Origin: an uncultured Woeseiaceae bacterium
GTDB lineage: Bacteria; Pseudomonadota; Gammaproteobacteria; Steroidobacterales; Woeseiaceae
DNA length: 64,000 bases
NCBI GenBank assembly: GCA_947258565.1
Contig: CAMYJB010000004.1
Coordinates: 81,854-145,853 of the forward strand
Reading direction: 5' to 3'
A program made the translations under genes and the position numbers. Positions 53,882 to 62,865 of this stretch are shown one piece after another (within the stretch, counting starts at the first letter, position 1; the number at the start of each line of letters is the position of its first letter). The notes below the pieces were generated by a model. The model saw only the letters and a list, made by a program, of their open reading frames with translations, was not told where the DNA came from and did not search any database.

Positions 53882-54016
53882 ACGCCACTCCGAACCCCGG
53901 CCTTTTCATTGCCCGGCCGGTTCAAATGACGATACCACAGTCCGCAGGCGCTGTACTGTGAGGGCGGACAAGTTCGGCGGCGCCGGCAACAGCTTTTTTC
54001 ATCGTGTTATCGGGCC

Positions 54017-55177
54017 CTAGTCACCGGGCCTGCGGGTCACCCAGCGCCTCGGGTTCAGCGGCTGGGTGCCCCTGCGTATTTCGAAGTACAGCCCTGCCTC
54101 GGCCTGTCCGCCGCTGTCACCAACCGTGGCAATCACGTCGCCGGGAGCGACCCAGTCGCCTGCGTTCTTGAGTATCGTCTCGTTATAACCGTAGAGGGTC
54201 ATGTAGCCCTCGCCGTGGTCGACGATGACAAGCAGGCCCATTCCCGCGAGCCAGTCTGCGAACGCGACGCGGCCATGGTAGACCGAGCGCACTTCCCGGC
54301 CACGGGGTGCAGTCAGCACGACCCCGTTCCACCTCAGCTCGCCGCCGACTCGCGGTTGCCCGAAGTCGCGCAGCAGGGTGCCCGCAACGGGCCACGTCAG
54401 GCGGCCGCGATGCTCGCTGAAGGGTTCCTCGGAGGTAATCGGGTAATCGGACAGGATGCTGGTCAGTTCCGCGATCAGGCGCGCCAGGTCTTTTTCCTGC
54501 GCCGCCAGGCGCTCGATTTCCCGCCCCTCCGCGGCCATTCTGTCCTTGAGCGCCGCCAGCAACGCCTGCCTGTCCTGCTGCGCTGCCGCCAGTTTCTCGA
54601 GCTCCGCGGAGCGTGTCCTGGCGAGGTCCGCGAGGCGTACCTCTTCCGCGGCGACTTCGCTGTGCATTGTCGCCAGCTCGCGGATCTTCGTGCTGACTGC
54701 ACCGATGTTGTCCGCGCGATAGTCATTGAAATAGCGGTAATAGGCCATCATGCGGCCGAGCATTGCCGGGTCGCGCTGGTTCAGGAGCAGCTTGATCTTC
54801 TCCTGGCTGCCGCTCATGTACGCGGCGCGGACCTGTGCCGATAGCCGCCCGGACTCGCGCGCCAGCACGGCCTCACGCTGGGCAATCGCTGCATCCAGCT
54901 CGGCAAGACGTTTCGCGCTGTAGGCGCGCTCGCGCTCAAGGTCCTGTAAACGCAGGCGCTTTTCGGCGATGCCGACTTCAGCGTTCTGCAAATCTTCCGT
55001 CAGCCGATCGCGGTCCCTCGCGCTCCTGTCCATGCTCTTCTTGAGATCGCTGATCTTCTCGCGCACCTCCTCGAGCTCCTGCTCCTTGATCTTGGCGAGG
55101 CCGGCTCCCTCATCCTGGGCAACAGCGACCGGCGGCGAGGCGAGAAACAGCAGGATCAGGGTGTGCAGGCGGCGCAT
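54017..55177 (-). CDS. envC: Murein hydrolase activator EnvC (degenerate LytM)
   Basis: The 386-residue periplasmic protein has a signal (LILLFLASPPVAVAQ), two long coiled-coil stretches (about 25-240) and a C-terminal LytM domain. The catalytic His and Asp of active M23 enzymes are missing (RWNGVVLTAPRG, and YMTLYGYN instead of HxH), as in EnvC, which activates amidases rather than cutting itself. ATG 55177 gives the usual N-terminus. The 135-base gap to ctpA holds no gene. The gpmI gene that normally precedes envC in gammaproteobacteria is absent here. Confidence 0.92.
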   Translation of the reverse strand: MRRLHTLILLFLASPPVAVAQDEGAGLAKIKEQELEEVREKISDLKKSMDRSARDRDRLTEDLQNAEVGIAEKRLRLQDLERERAYSAKRLAELDAAIAQREAVLARESGRLSAQVRAAYMSGSQEKIKLLLNQRDPAMLGRMMAYYRYFNDYRADNIGAVSTKIRELATMHSEVAAEEVRLADLARTRSAELEKLAAAQQDRQALLAALKDRMAAEGREIERLAAQEKDLARLIAELTSILSDYPITSEEPFSEHRGRLTWPVAGTLLRDFGQPRVGGELRWNGVVLTAPRGREVRSVYHGRVAFADWLAGMGLLVIVDHGEGYMTLYGYNETILKNAGDWVAPGDVIATVGDSGGQAEAGLYFEIRRGTQPLNPRRWVTRRPGD

Positions 55178-55278
55178 GGCCGCACAGTGTAGATCGTTTG
55201 CAGGGTATTTCCATCGCCGCGCGCTGCTATAATGCCGCCTTTCGATCAATGCTGCGCGGCCTGCGCACACAACGCCTC

Positions 55279-55722
55279 ATGGAAAAAATACTCGAGTTCG
55301 CCGGCAACCATACCTTGCTGGTGTTCGCGCTGGTGACCAGCTTCCTGCTTGTCATATTTACCGAGCTGCGGCGCAAGGCCACCGGCATGCTGGCCGTTGC
55401 GCCAGTGGACGCCGTCAAGCTCATCAACAACGACGCGATAGTCCTCGACCTGCGTAGCACCGAGTCGTTCTCGCGCGGCCATATCGTCGGCGCTCGCAAC
55501 GTGCCTATGGACGAACTGGGCGGCCACCTGGAAAAACTGGCGAAGTTTCGCAACAAACCGGTTGTTGCAGTCTGCGATGCCGGGGTAACGTCGTCTAAGG
55601 CAGTGAACACCCTGCGCAACTCCGGTTTCGAGAGTGTCTACAACCTGAAAGGCGGCATGACCGCATGGGGCCAGGCAGGATTGCCGGTGGTGTCCGGCAA
55701 GAAAACCAAGAGCAAGAAGTAG
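55279..55722 (+). CDS. YibN-like membrane rhodanese
   Basis: The 147-residue protein has one N-terminal helix (LLVFALVTSFLLVIFTELR) and a rhodanese domain (about 45-140) with the active-site loop AVCDAGVTSSKAV, containing the Cys. It may move persulfide sulfur or regulate protein export; E. coli YibN interacts with the Sec machinery. It is divergent from envC with a 101-base gap, and starts the yibN-grxC-secB-gpsA block. Confidence 0.9.
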   Translation: MEKILEFAGNHTLLVFALVTSFLLVIFTELRRKATGMLAVAPVDAVKLINNDAIVLDLRSTESFSRGHIVGARNVPMDELGGHLEKLAKFRNKPVVAVCDAGVTSSKAVNTLRNSGFESVYNLKGGMTAWGQAGLPVVSGKKTKSKK

Positions 55723-55736
55723 GCGCCGGTATTGCG

Positions 55737-56027
55737 ATGAGTGACACGGTTCCGGTAGTCATCTACGGCGACGAGTACTGCGCCTATTGCGCTGCCGCAA
55801 GGATGTTATTCACCAGGAAAGGCATCAGGTTCGAAGACGTTCTCGTGTCACGGGACCCGGCCCGTTTCGATGAAATGCAGGCGCGCAGCGGCGGCCGCCG
55901 CACGGTTCCGCAGATATTTGTCGGCGACGTCCATGTCGGCGGATTTGATGATGTGTGTTCGCTCGAGAAGAGCGGCAAATTGGACAAACTGCTCGCCGGC
56001 GAGGCCGCCGGTCAGCATTCTCATTAG
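55737..56027 (+). CDS. grxC: Glutaredoxin 3 (GrxC-like)
   Basis: The 96-residue protein has the active site EYCAYCAAARML (CAYC in place of the usual CPYC), and the TVPQIFVGDVHVGGFDD glutathione-binding stretch. It reduces disulfides using glutathione. The ATG at 55737 is the natural start with 14 bases after the yibN stop. Replacement of Pro by Ala in the active site may raise or lower its redox potential. Confidence 0.92.
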   Translation: MSDTVPVVIYGDEYCAYCAAARMLFTRKGIRFEDVLVSRDPARFDEMQARSGGRRTVPQIFVGDVHVGGFDDVCSLEKSGKLDKLLAGEAAGQHSH

Positions 56028-56041
56028 ACCAGGACAGGACC

Positions 56042-56521
56042 ATGGCTGAACAGGAAGCACAGACCCCCGAGAAACATCTCTCTGTCGTAAAGATCTATGT
56101 AAAGGATTTTTCCTTCGAGTCGCCGCAGTCACCGAACATCTTCAATGCCAAGGAGTGGGCACCGAGTACGAACCTCAATCTGCGCAGCTCGCACTCGCCG
56201 GTCAGCGATTCGATCCATGAAGTCGTGCTGACGATTACTGTTGACGCGAAGGAAAAGGAAAGCGAAAAGACGATCTTCCTGGTGGAGCTGCAGCAGGCCG
56301 GACTATTCGATATCGGCGGCTATGAGAAAGAGGAAATGAGCGTGCTCATCGGCAGTTTCTGCCCGGGCGTGTTGTATCCCTACGCGCGTGAGGCGATCGC
56401 CGGCGTAATCCAGAAGGGTGGCTTCCCCGAGTTCGTACTGCAGCCCATCAACTTCGACGCACTTTACCAGCAGTCGCTGCAGCAGCAACAAGCCGAGGCG
56501 GCGCCGGCGGAGACACACTGA
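56042..56521 (+). CDS. secB: Protein-export chaperone SecB
   Basis: The 159-residue chaperone keeps preproteins unfolded for the Sec pathway. It has the SVVKIYVKDFSFESP and FLVELQQAGLFDI segments and a Gln/Ala-rich C-terminal tail. It lacks the zinc-binding Cys tail seen in SecA. Its stop overlaps the unusual gpsA start. Confidence 0.95.
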   Translation: MAEQEAQTPEKHLSVVKIYVKDFSFESPQSPNIFNAKEWAPSTNLNLRSSHSPVSDSIHEVVLTITVDAKEKESEKTIFLVELQQAGLFDIGGYEKEEMSVLIGSFCPGVLYPYAREAIAGVIQKGGFPEFVLQPINFDALYQQSLQQQQAEAAPAETH

Positions 56522-57531
56522 TAAGCAACGCTCATTCACAGCCGATCGCGGTCATCGGGGCAGGCTCCTGGGGCACCGCGCTTGCCCTGCAGTTCGCACG
56601 CTGCGGGCGGCCGATAAGACTCTGGGGGCGTGACCGCGGCCAGCTCGCAAAGATGCGCGAGGAGCATGTGAATACGCGCTATCTGCCGGGAGCCGGCTTT
56701 CCCGATAATCTCGAGGCATTCACGGAACTGGGCGAATGCCTGGAGCATGTCCGCGATATCCTCGTCGCCGTGCCCAGCCACGGTTTCCGTGAAACGCTCG
56801 AGGCCATCAAGCCGCTGTTGATGGATGACGCAAGAATCTGCTGGGCGACCAAGGGCTTCGAACTGCACACCGGCAAGCTTCCCCACGTGGTCGCAGCCGA
56901 GGTGCTCGGCGCCGAACGGTCTGTCGCAGTCCTGTCAGGACCCACATTTGCCAAGGAGGTTGGCGAAGGGCTGCCGACCGCGCTTACGATTGCTGCCAGC
57001 GACGCGGCGTTTGCGCAGGATCTTGCCGTGACCCTGTCGGGTGACAATTTTCGTGCCTACACCTCCGACGACATGGTCGGCGTCGAGGTGGGTGGCGCGG
57101 TCAAGAACGTACTCGCCATTGGTGCAGGCATGTCCGATGGCCTCGGCTTCGGCGCCAACACCCGCGTAGCACTCATTACCCGCGGCCTTGTCGAAATGAC
57201 GCGACTGGGCGTGGCGCTCGGTGCGAAACGCGAAACCTTCATGGGCCTGGCGGGCATGGGCGACCTCATGCTCACCTGTACCGACAACCTGTCGCGGAAT
57301 CGCCGCATGGGCCTCGCGCTGGCGGAAGGCAAATCCGTCGAGCAGGCCCAGGAAGAAATCCAGCAGGTCGTCGAAGGCGTCCTGGCAGCGGAGGCCGTGC
57401 ACGAGGTGGCCGAGAAACTCGGGATCGAGATGCCGATCTGTCACCAGGTCTATCGCATCCTCTACGAAGGAGCATCGCCCCGCGAGGCCGTCGGTGCGCT
57501 CATGCGCCGCGACCTGAAGTCGGAACACTGA
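56518..57531 (+). CDS. gpsA: Glycerol-3-phosphate dehydrogenase [NAD(P)+], non-canonical start
   Basis: The protein makes sn-glycerol 3-phosphate for phospholipids. The reading frame runs from the secB stop and has the NAD-binding motif IAVIGAGSWGTALALQF, the catalytic Lys region GGAVKNVLAIGAG and the substrate-binding NTRVALITRGL. No ATG, GTG or TTG is in frame before this motif: the frame begins CTG (56518) ATA AGC AAC overlapping the secB stop. An ATG at 56653 would remove the first 45 residues, including the Rossmann loop. I assume CTG or ATA initiation, coupled to secB, or an assembly error. Confidence 0.85.
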   Translation: MISNAHSQPIAVIGAGSWGTALALQFARCGRPIRLWGRDRGQLAKMREEHVNTRYLPGAGFPDNLEAFTELGECLEHVRDILVAVPSHGFRETLEAIKPLLMDDARICWATKGFELHTGKLPHVVAAEVLGAERSVAVLSGPTFAKEVGEGLPTALTIAASDAAFAQDLAVTLSGDNFRAYTSDDMVGVEVGGAVKNVLAIGAGMSDGLGFGANTRVALITRGLVEMTRLGVALGAKRETFMGLAGMGDLMLTCTDNLSRNRRMGLALAEGKSVEQAQEEIQQVVEGVLAAEAVHEVAEKLGIEMPICHQVYRILYEGASPREAVGALMRRDLKSEH

Positions 57532-57783
57532 CGAACCAACACGGGGGGATGGTCATGACCCGATTGATCTGGGCACTCGCGCTTCGCTGCGCTGCCCTGC
57601 CGCTCAGCCCGGCGGCCACCACACTCCCACACGCCTGTTCTGGTTCGCCTGGTATACGTTTCATCCCGACACGGAACTCGCGCAGTGACAGCCCGATAAT
57701 CTCGCTATTCGCCCGTATTCGACTAAACTTTCTTCCCATACAGCGCTAGCTACTGTATGCGCTCAAAAATATAGGGGATCAAC

Positions 57784-58715
57784 ATGGACAGACGACAATT
57801 CTGCCGGTCCGCGGTTGCGGCCGGCTCAATCGCAAGTACGGATTGACTATCGACAATGTCACCGGGGCCCGGATCGTCACGGCCGACGGCCGGATGCGCT
57901 GGATCTCTGCGGAAGAAGAATCCGAACTGTTCTGGGCGATCCGCGGTGGTGGCGGCAACTTCGGCGTCGTCACGGAATTCGAATACCAGCTGCATCCATT
58001 CGACCGCAACGTCCTGTCGGGCAATATCGTGTGGCCGCTCGACCAGGCGCGTGACGTACTCGAGTTCTATGCCGAGTGGTCTGCCGGACTCTCCGACGAG
58101 CTGTACGTCGGACCTGCCCTGGCGAGGCTGCCCAACGTCGGCGACTCGGTCATCATGGAGGTTGTCTACAACGGCGACCCTGCCGAGGGCGAAAAGGAAC
58201 TCGCGCCGCTCCGGGCGATCGGCAAGCCCGCCGCCGACGGTGTCCAGGTGCAGGACTACATGATTATGCAGACGAGCGCAGATGCCATGATGGCTCACGG
58301 CGTGCGTTCCTATGCCAAGAACGGCATGGTGAGGGAGTGGTCGCAGGGGCTCGTCGATACGCTGATCGATGCGTTTGATCCGCGCGTGTTCCTGACCAAC
58401 CACGTGGCCGGCGGCGCGGTGAAACGCGTGGGCGAGCTGGATACCGCATTCCCGCATCGCAATGCCGAGCTCATGCTCGTGTTCGTGACGGGCTGGGGTG
58501 ACCCGGCGATGGATTCGGAGATGATCGCGGCTACCCGGGCGCAGTACGCAGCGATAGAACCCTACATGGGTGGCTATTACGACAACATCGAATTTGACGG
58601 CGAGGGATCGGACGGTAATTATGGTCCTGCTTACGAGCGCCTGGCGAAGATCAAGGGGCAGTACGACCCGGGCAACCTGTTCCGTCTCAACAGCAATATC
58701 GAGCCTGCCGCCTGA
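57784..58715 (+). pseudogene. FAD-binding oxidoreductase (berberine-bridge type), internally deleted
   Basis: A normal ATG at 57784 encodes a Tat-like signal (MDRRQFCRSAVAAG) but meets a stop after 20 codons. In another frame the same stretch reads GRLNRKYGLTIDNVTGA and continues for 290 residues to the BBE domain (GGYYDNIEFDGEGSDGNY and YDPGNLFRLNSNI). The first half of the FAD-binding PCMH domain, including the flavin-attachment region, is missing. GCGGCCGGC occurs at the junction, as would fit deletion between short repeats. Active protein is not expected. An alternative TTG start at 57843 would express the C-terminal piece only. Confidence 0.8.
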
Positions 58716-59180
58716 TCAGTTGCCCCGCTCGAAGCCGAGCTGCCGCCAGGCCTCGTACACGACGACAGCGGCGGCGTTGGACAGGTTCAGGCTGCGGTTT
58801 CCCGCCCGCATCGGCAACCGCAGCCTTTGCTCCTCCGGCAGGCTGTCGAGCAACGCCTGTGGCAACCCGCGAGTCTCCGGCCCCATCAGGAACGCATCGC
58901 CGGGCCGGTAACGTGGCGTATCGTAGCGGGTGCCGCCGCGCGTGCTCAGTGCATAAACTCGCGGGTCGCCCAGTGCCGCGAGCGCGTCCGCGAGCGAGGC
59001 GTGGGTCCTTATAGTCGCAAATTCACGGTAGTCGAGGCCCGCCCGCTTGAGCCGGGGCTCGTCCAGCTCGAATCCCAGCGGCTCCACGAGGTGCAGCTCG
59101 ACGCCGGTATTCGCGCACAGGCGAATAATATTGCCCGTATTGGGTGGGATCTCCGGCTCGTACAGGATCAGACTGAACAT
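58716..59180 (-). CDS. trmL: tRNA (cytidine(34)-2'-O)-methyltransferase TrmL
   Basis: The 154-residue SPOUT enzyme 2'-O-methylates the wobble position of tRNA-Leu. It has the knot motif FLMGPETRGLPQALLDSLP and the C-terminal NRSLNLSNAAAVVVYEAWRQ. Start MFSLILYEPEIPPNTGNI is the family N-terminus at ATG 59180; longer frames upstream are not homologous. It is divergent from the pyrD-like gene with 22 bases between. Confidence 0.93.
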   Translation of the reverse strand: MFSLILYEPEIPPNTGNIIRLCANTGVELHLVEPLGFELDEPRLKRAGLDYREFATIRTHASLADALAALGDPRVYALSTRGGTRYDTPRYRPGDAFLMGPETRGLPQALLDSLPEEQRLRLPMRAGNRSLNLSNAAAVVVYEAWRQLGFERGN

Positions 59181-59202
59181 ATCGTTTAGAATGCCGCATC
59201 CA

Positions 59203-60138
59203 ATGAGCCACCGAAACAACCCTCTGCACACCGACCTTTGTGGCGTATCGATGGATTCGCCCATCGTGTTGCTGTCCGGCTGTGTCGGCTTCGGCGAGGA
59301 GTACACCCGCGTCGAGGGTTTCTCGAACCGCGATGTCGGCGGTGTCGTGCTCAAGGGCACGACCGGGGAAGCTCGGCTCGGCAACCCGCCGCACCGCGTT
59401 TACGAGACCGCGATGGGTATGCTCAACGCCATCGGCCTGCAGAACCCCGGTGTCGAGAACGTGGTCGACGAGATTCTTCCCGGCCTCGACTTCACGGAGA
59501 CGCGATTCTTCGCCAACGTCTCCGGTTCCACGATCGACGAGTACGAACGCGTGACAAAGCGCTTCGACGACTCGCCGATCGATGCGATCGAGATTAACAT
59601 TTCCTGTCCGAACGTGAAGGAGGGTGGCGTGCAGTTCGGCAACGATCCCGAGATGTCCGCCCGTGTCGTCGCGGCCTGCCGCGCGCAGACGACCAAGCCG
59701 ATCTTCACCAAGCTGTCGCCGAACCAGACCGACATCCGCGACAACGCGCGGCTGTGCATCGAGGCCGGCACGGACGGGTTCTCGGTAATCAACACCGTTA
59801 CCGGCATGGCCGTCGATGCGGAGACCCGCCGACCCGTGATCGGCAATGTGCGCGGCGGCCTCTCCGGGCCAGCGATCAAGCCGATCGCGCTCCTCAAGGT
59901 CCACGAGGTGCACGAGGTCGCCGCACCCCACCGCATCCCCATCATCGGCCAGGGCGGCATACGCACGGCTACTGACGCAATCGAATTCATCGTCGCGGGC
60001 GCGAGCGCGATCGGCGTCGGCACCGCTTTGTTTTACGATCCGCTCGCCTGCTCGAAAATCAACGCCGGCATCCTCGCCTACCTTGAACGCCACGACTTCG
60101 CCGCCGTCGCCGACCTCGTCGGCACGTTGCAGACCTGA
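59203..60138 (+). CDS. Dihydroorotate dehydrogenase, class 1 type
   Basis: The 311-residue flavoprotein converts dihydroorotate to orotate in pyrimidine synthesis. The catalytic base is Cys in EINISCPNVKEGG, typical of class 1 enzymes, and FMN-binding motifs are VLKGTTGEARLGN, GFSVINTVTGMAVD and GQGGIRTATDA. The lack of an N-terminal membrane-binding extension sets it apart from gammaproteobacterial PyrD of class 2. No partner PyrK is adjacent. The start is ATG 59203; ATG 59191 is possible. Confidence 0.88.
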   Translation: MSHRNNPLHTDLCGVSMDSPIVLLSGCVGFGEEYTRVEGFSNRDVGGVVLKGTTGEARLGNPPHRVYETAMGMLNAIGLQNPGVENVVDEILPGLDFTETRFFANVSGSTIDEYERVTKRFDDSPIDAIEINISCPNVKEGGVQFGNDPEMSARVVAACRAQTTKPIFTKLSPNQTDIRDNARLCIEAGTDGFSVINTVTGMAVDAETRRPVIGNVRGGLSGPAIKPIALLKVHEVHEVAAPHRIPIIGQGGIRTATDAIEFIVAGASAIGVGTALFYDPLACSKINAGILAYLERHDFAAVADLVGTLQT

Positions 60139-60280
60139 GACCGATCGTACCGAACCGCTTTCTCCGATAGCGTCTACCTGAACGTCCTGATTAGGGCCTT
60201 TGCCGCCAGCTCAGTACGGACAGACGGAGTCATCGGGCGAACGTCACGGGACGCTCACTATCGGCAGACCTCAAGGTATT

Positions 60281-60311
60281 TTCCAGGAAATGTTTCCGCG
60301 GAAACCTGGAA
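60281..60311. other. Nested palindrome after the dihydroorotate dehydrogenase gene
   Basis: A 14-base perfect palindrome GTTTCCGCGGAAAC (60292-60305) is nested in outer arms TTCCAGG / CCTGGAA (60281-60287 and 60305-60311). The surrounding 277-base gap (60139-60415) holds no gene or tRNA that I can see. It may be a regulator-binding site or a hairpin, and no family assignment is possible. Confidence 0.35.
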
Positions 60312-60415
60312 CGTCTGCTCCAGCGGTTAGCCGCCGCTCATCGAGCTAAGTGCTGACAGGCTGGACCCGGCCATGAGCAGCCAGTCGCAAATAACTTTGC
60401 GCTACGCTTTGGACG

Positions 60416-60883
60416 ATGAAGGCTCAGAAGATCTATTGGATCATCCCGGCGCAGTTCGGGGCGCATTTCGCTGACGAGTGGTTCTTCGACCTTCCGGCAT
60501 GGGTAACACGGCATTTCGCGCCCCTTCCAGAGTCCTTCTGGGTCAGCATGATGAGCGTGTTGACCGTGCTTGCCCTCCTTCTCGGCTGGATGGCGTCAAG
60601 ACCGACAGCCGGGTCTGGTAGCCGTCTGACCTGCGCAGCCGTGCAGATGCTCTTCTTCAGTAACGCGTTTTTCCACCTGACAAAAACGGTCGAATTTGGC
60701 GAGTATTCGCCAGGGACGGCAAGCGGAGTGCTGCTATTTCTGCCGTTGTCAGTGCCGCTGTGGCGGGCTGTGCAGAATGAACTGGATGTAACTCGGGGGA
60801 ACCTCATAGCCGCGCTCATCGCAGGCTTTGTGTTTCATGCTCTGGTGTTGCTGAACCTACTCATCGACAAGAGCGCCTGGTGA
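60416..60883 (+). CDS. HXXEE-domain-like membrane protein
   Basis: The 155-residue protein has four hydrophobic segments and the motif HFADEWFFDLP near residue 18 (His-x-x-Asp-Glu, close to the family HxxEE) and NAFFHLTKTVEFGEYSPG in the middle. HXXEE proteins are small integral membrane proteins, possibly metal-dependent enzymes, of unknown substrate. The surrounding sequence is AT-richer than the rest of the window. Confidence 0.75.
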   Translation: MKAQKIYWIIPAQFGAHFADEWFFDLPAWVTRHFAPLPESFWVSMMSVLTVLALLLGWMASRPTAGSGSRLTCAAVQMLFFSNAFFHLTKTVEFGEYSPGTASGVLLFLPLSVPLWRAVQNELDVTRGNLIAALIAGFVFHALVLLNLLIDKSAW

Positions 60884-60893
60884 AGCGCAATGC

Positions 60894-60914
60894 CGCAATC
60901 GGCCAAAAGCGGAC
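60894..60914. repeat. Right-arm copy of the 62-64 kb dispersed repeat
   Basis: The sequence GGCCAAAAGCGGACA lies directly after the HXXEE gene. It matches the right arm of the fuller copies at 62.5, 62.8 and 63.8 kb, where the arm reads GGCCANAAGCGGACA with small changes. Here the left arm is not recognisable, so it is a partial copy. Confidence 0.5.
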
Positions 60915-60998
60915 ATATCTATGGAAAATACGGGATACCCGACGTGAAACCAGCGACGGATCACGGCAATCAGCTAAGTAAGTGATCCGTTATTTGAG

Positions 60999-62264
60999 TC
61001 AGTCGATATCGAGATCAGTCCAGGTCACCACAATCGTCCGGTCGATCACGCCATCCAGGTCAATATCGATTTCAAGCTGCACATTAATGTTATCGAGTAC
61101 GGTAACGAGAACACTGGAGCTAACGTCACTGATCAGCAATTGACCTGCGGATGGATTATCGTCACCAAAAACCATGAAGTCCTGCAACGTTTCGAAAGTG
61201 ACACTGCCCTCGAGCAAGGTACTGGCAAATGCACCGTTTGCGCTAAGTTCTCGTGCTAAAGCATTCAGATCGAAAGTCCCGGCCAGAACATAGTCGGATA
61301 GCGTTGCGCTGATGCTGGATTGTTGTGCGGCCAAGGAGGCCGTGGCAATGGAAAGATCAATCACCAAGTTGTCCTCGCTGCTCAAGTCAAGATCGAGGCC
61401 CCCGTCTATGATCACTGTGTCGGCGCTGTCGGTAGCGGACAGATTGTCGAAACCAATAGTCAATGCCAAGCCCCAGGGCGCGATCTGATTGAAAGGATCG
61501 CCTGTAACAACCATGTTGGTAAGCGAAGTTGGCCCATCGAACGTTGTTTCGATATCTGCAAAGAAACACATGGCGAATGCGACATCGAATGTGTCTCCTG
61601 TGGATATTACAAGGTTGTTATCCGCATCGTTCCACGTAACCGTGGCCTCACCAGTATCGCAGGCAATGATGGCCATGGAGATGTCCGTGACCAGGACCTT
61701 GGCGACGCCCGGATTCGTACCGGCGATAGTAGGAAGTCCAATGACATCGAGGATATTGATGACGTCAACTGACGATGTAATCGCGTCCAGAACGGCTACA
61801 GTGATGTCTTGAGCGTTACCGTCTGTGATCGGCAGTGCTGCCGAATCATTAATGATGTTGACGGTGGCCGATGAATTTGCACCAAGGGTTGCGCCTGAGA
61901 CGTTGCTCAATGTCACAGTAAACGCCTCTGAAACTTCCGCCGAATTATCATCAGTTATGGGGATACTGATCGTCTGGTTACCAGAGACGCCATCAGCGTA
62001 AGTCAATGTTCCGTTCATCGCAGGATAGTCCGTACCCGCTACGGCGGTTCCGTCCGCGGTGGCATAGTCCACGCTTGCGACACCAGAGCTACCACCACTG
62101 CGGGTGACTAATATATTGATCACTGCTCCTTCAGTGACGTCATAAGAGGTGCTTCCAAGCTGTAAGGTTCCGGGGAGATTGCTTCCACCGCTACCACCAC
62201 CCCCACCGCCACCGCCGCACGCGGCAAGGACGAGCAAGAAAATAGTCATTGGAATTCTTTTCAC
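60999..62264 (-). CDS. Calx-beta domain lipoprotein
   Basis: The 421-residue protein starts with GTG after a GGAGG ribosome-binding site and has a lipobox (LAAC) followed by a glycine tract (eight Gly, Ser, Gly). A Calx-beta-like domain (about 38-135) contains VDYATADGTAVAGTDYP and TISIPITDDNSAEVSEAFTV, which bind calcium in eukaryotic exchangers and occur in many secreted bacterial proteins. The C-terminal 280 residues are beta-rich and unrecognised. It would be attached to the outer membrane. Its GC content is lower than the window average. Confidence 0.8.
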   Translation of the reverse strand: MKRIPMTIFLLVLAACGGGGGGGGSGGSNLPGTLQLGSTSYDVTEGAVINILVTRSGGSSGVASVDYATADGTAVAGTDYPAMNGTLTYADGVSGNQTISIPITDDNSAEVSEAFTVTLSNVSGATLGANSSATVNIINDSAALPITDGNAQDITVAVLDAITSSVDVINILDVIGLPTIAGTNPGVAKVLVTDISMAIIACDTGEATVTWNDADNNLVISTGDTFDVAFAMCFFADIETTFDGPTSLTNMVVTGDPFNQIAPWGLALTIGFDNLSATDSADTVIIDGGLDLDLSSEDNLVIDLSIATASLAAQQSSISATLSDYVLAGTFDLNALARELSANGAFASTLLEGSVTFETLQDFMVFGDDNPSAGQLLISDVSSSVLVTVLDNINVQLEIDIDLDGVIDRTIVVTWTDLDID

Positions 62265-62470
62265 GGGTCCACCTCCGCCACATCGGAATTTGTAAGTTAA
62301 ATTGGCGGTCCGGCGATCTTGGGGTCCTTCGGGAGGTCTTCCATGGCTTCTCGGAGGAAGCGAGGACCCGTGACTTTGCGTCCTTAGCTTTGGCTAAGTT
62401 TGCCTTTCTCTGTTGCAATAGACGCCGAAACGAGAAAATCGTCAATTCGGGAATATACTTAACAATGACC

Positions 62471-62538
62471 GGTTTGGGTCAGAAGGAGAAATTATAGCCT
62501 GAACCAGGTGAGCGTCGCCTTCCGGCCAGAAGCAGACA
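62471..62538. repeat. Dispersed palindromic repeat, copy 1
   Basis: This copy has left arm GGTTTGGGTCAGAAGGAGAAA, then ATTATAGCC-type centre and right arm GGCCAGAAGCAGACA. Left and right ends are imperfect inverted repeats. It lies upstream of the Calx-beta gene and downstream of the small membrane protein gene. Confidence 0.6.
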
Positions 62539-62539
62539 G

Positions 62540-62767
62540 CTACCCGCGATTATTGAGGCCTCGGCGTATGTCGAGGGCCAACCCAATAAGACCACAGACA
62601 ACGATGACAATAACCAAAGAGTCATCGCCGGCGCTTGAGTTGAATGATCCGTAAGCGAGCCTTCTGTAAATGACACTTAGACCCGAACCCACGATCAATC
62701 CCGCGAACGTATAGCGTAGTTGGAGCGAGGCTCTCAACATATCTATGATCGCGAAGAATGTTTCCAT
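62540..62767 (-). CDS. Small membrane protein of unknown function
   Basis: The 75-residue frame starting METFFAIIDMLRASL has two hydrophobic segments (YTFAGLIVGSGLSVIYRRL and LVIVIVVCGLIGLALDI) separated by a hydrophilic loop. I do not recognise the family. No clear ribosome-binding site precedes the ATG at 62767, and an upstream codon at 62806 lies inside a repeat copy. It is flanked by two copies of the dispersed repeat. Coding status is probable because of its amphipathic pattern and lack of overlap. Confidence 0.45.
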   Translation of the reverse strand: METFFAIIDMLRASLQLRYTFAGLIVGSGLSVIYRRLAYGSFNSSAGDDSLVIVIVVCGLIGLALDIRRGLNNRG

Positions 62768-62790
62768 TGTCTGACGCCGACAACCGGACC

Positions 62791-62865
62791 GTCCGCTTTG
62801 GGTCAACAGCAGAAATTATAGCCCGAATCAGGCGACCCTCTCAGAGCGGCCACAAGCGGACATTT
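62791..62865. repeat. Dispersed palindromic repeat, copy 2
   Basis: Left end GTCCGCTTTGGGTC and right end GGCCACAAGCGGAC are inverted copies of each other; the centre includes CAGAAATTATAGCCCGAATC. This is the best preserved copy and defines the element ends. Confidence 0.65.

Noticed and set aside
57549..57749. A short frame after gpsA
   Set aside because: It contains part of the dispersed palindrome core and lacks a start signal; treated as intergenic.
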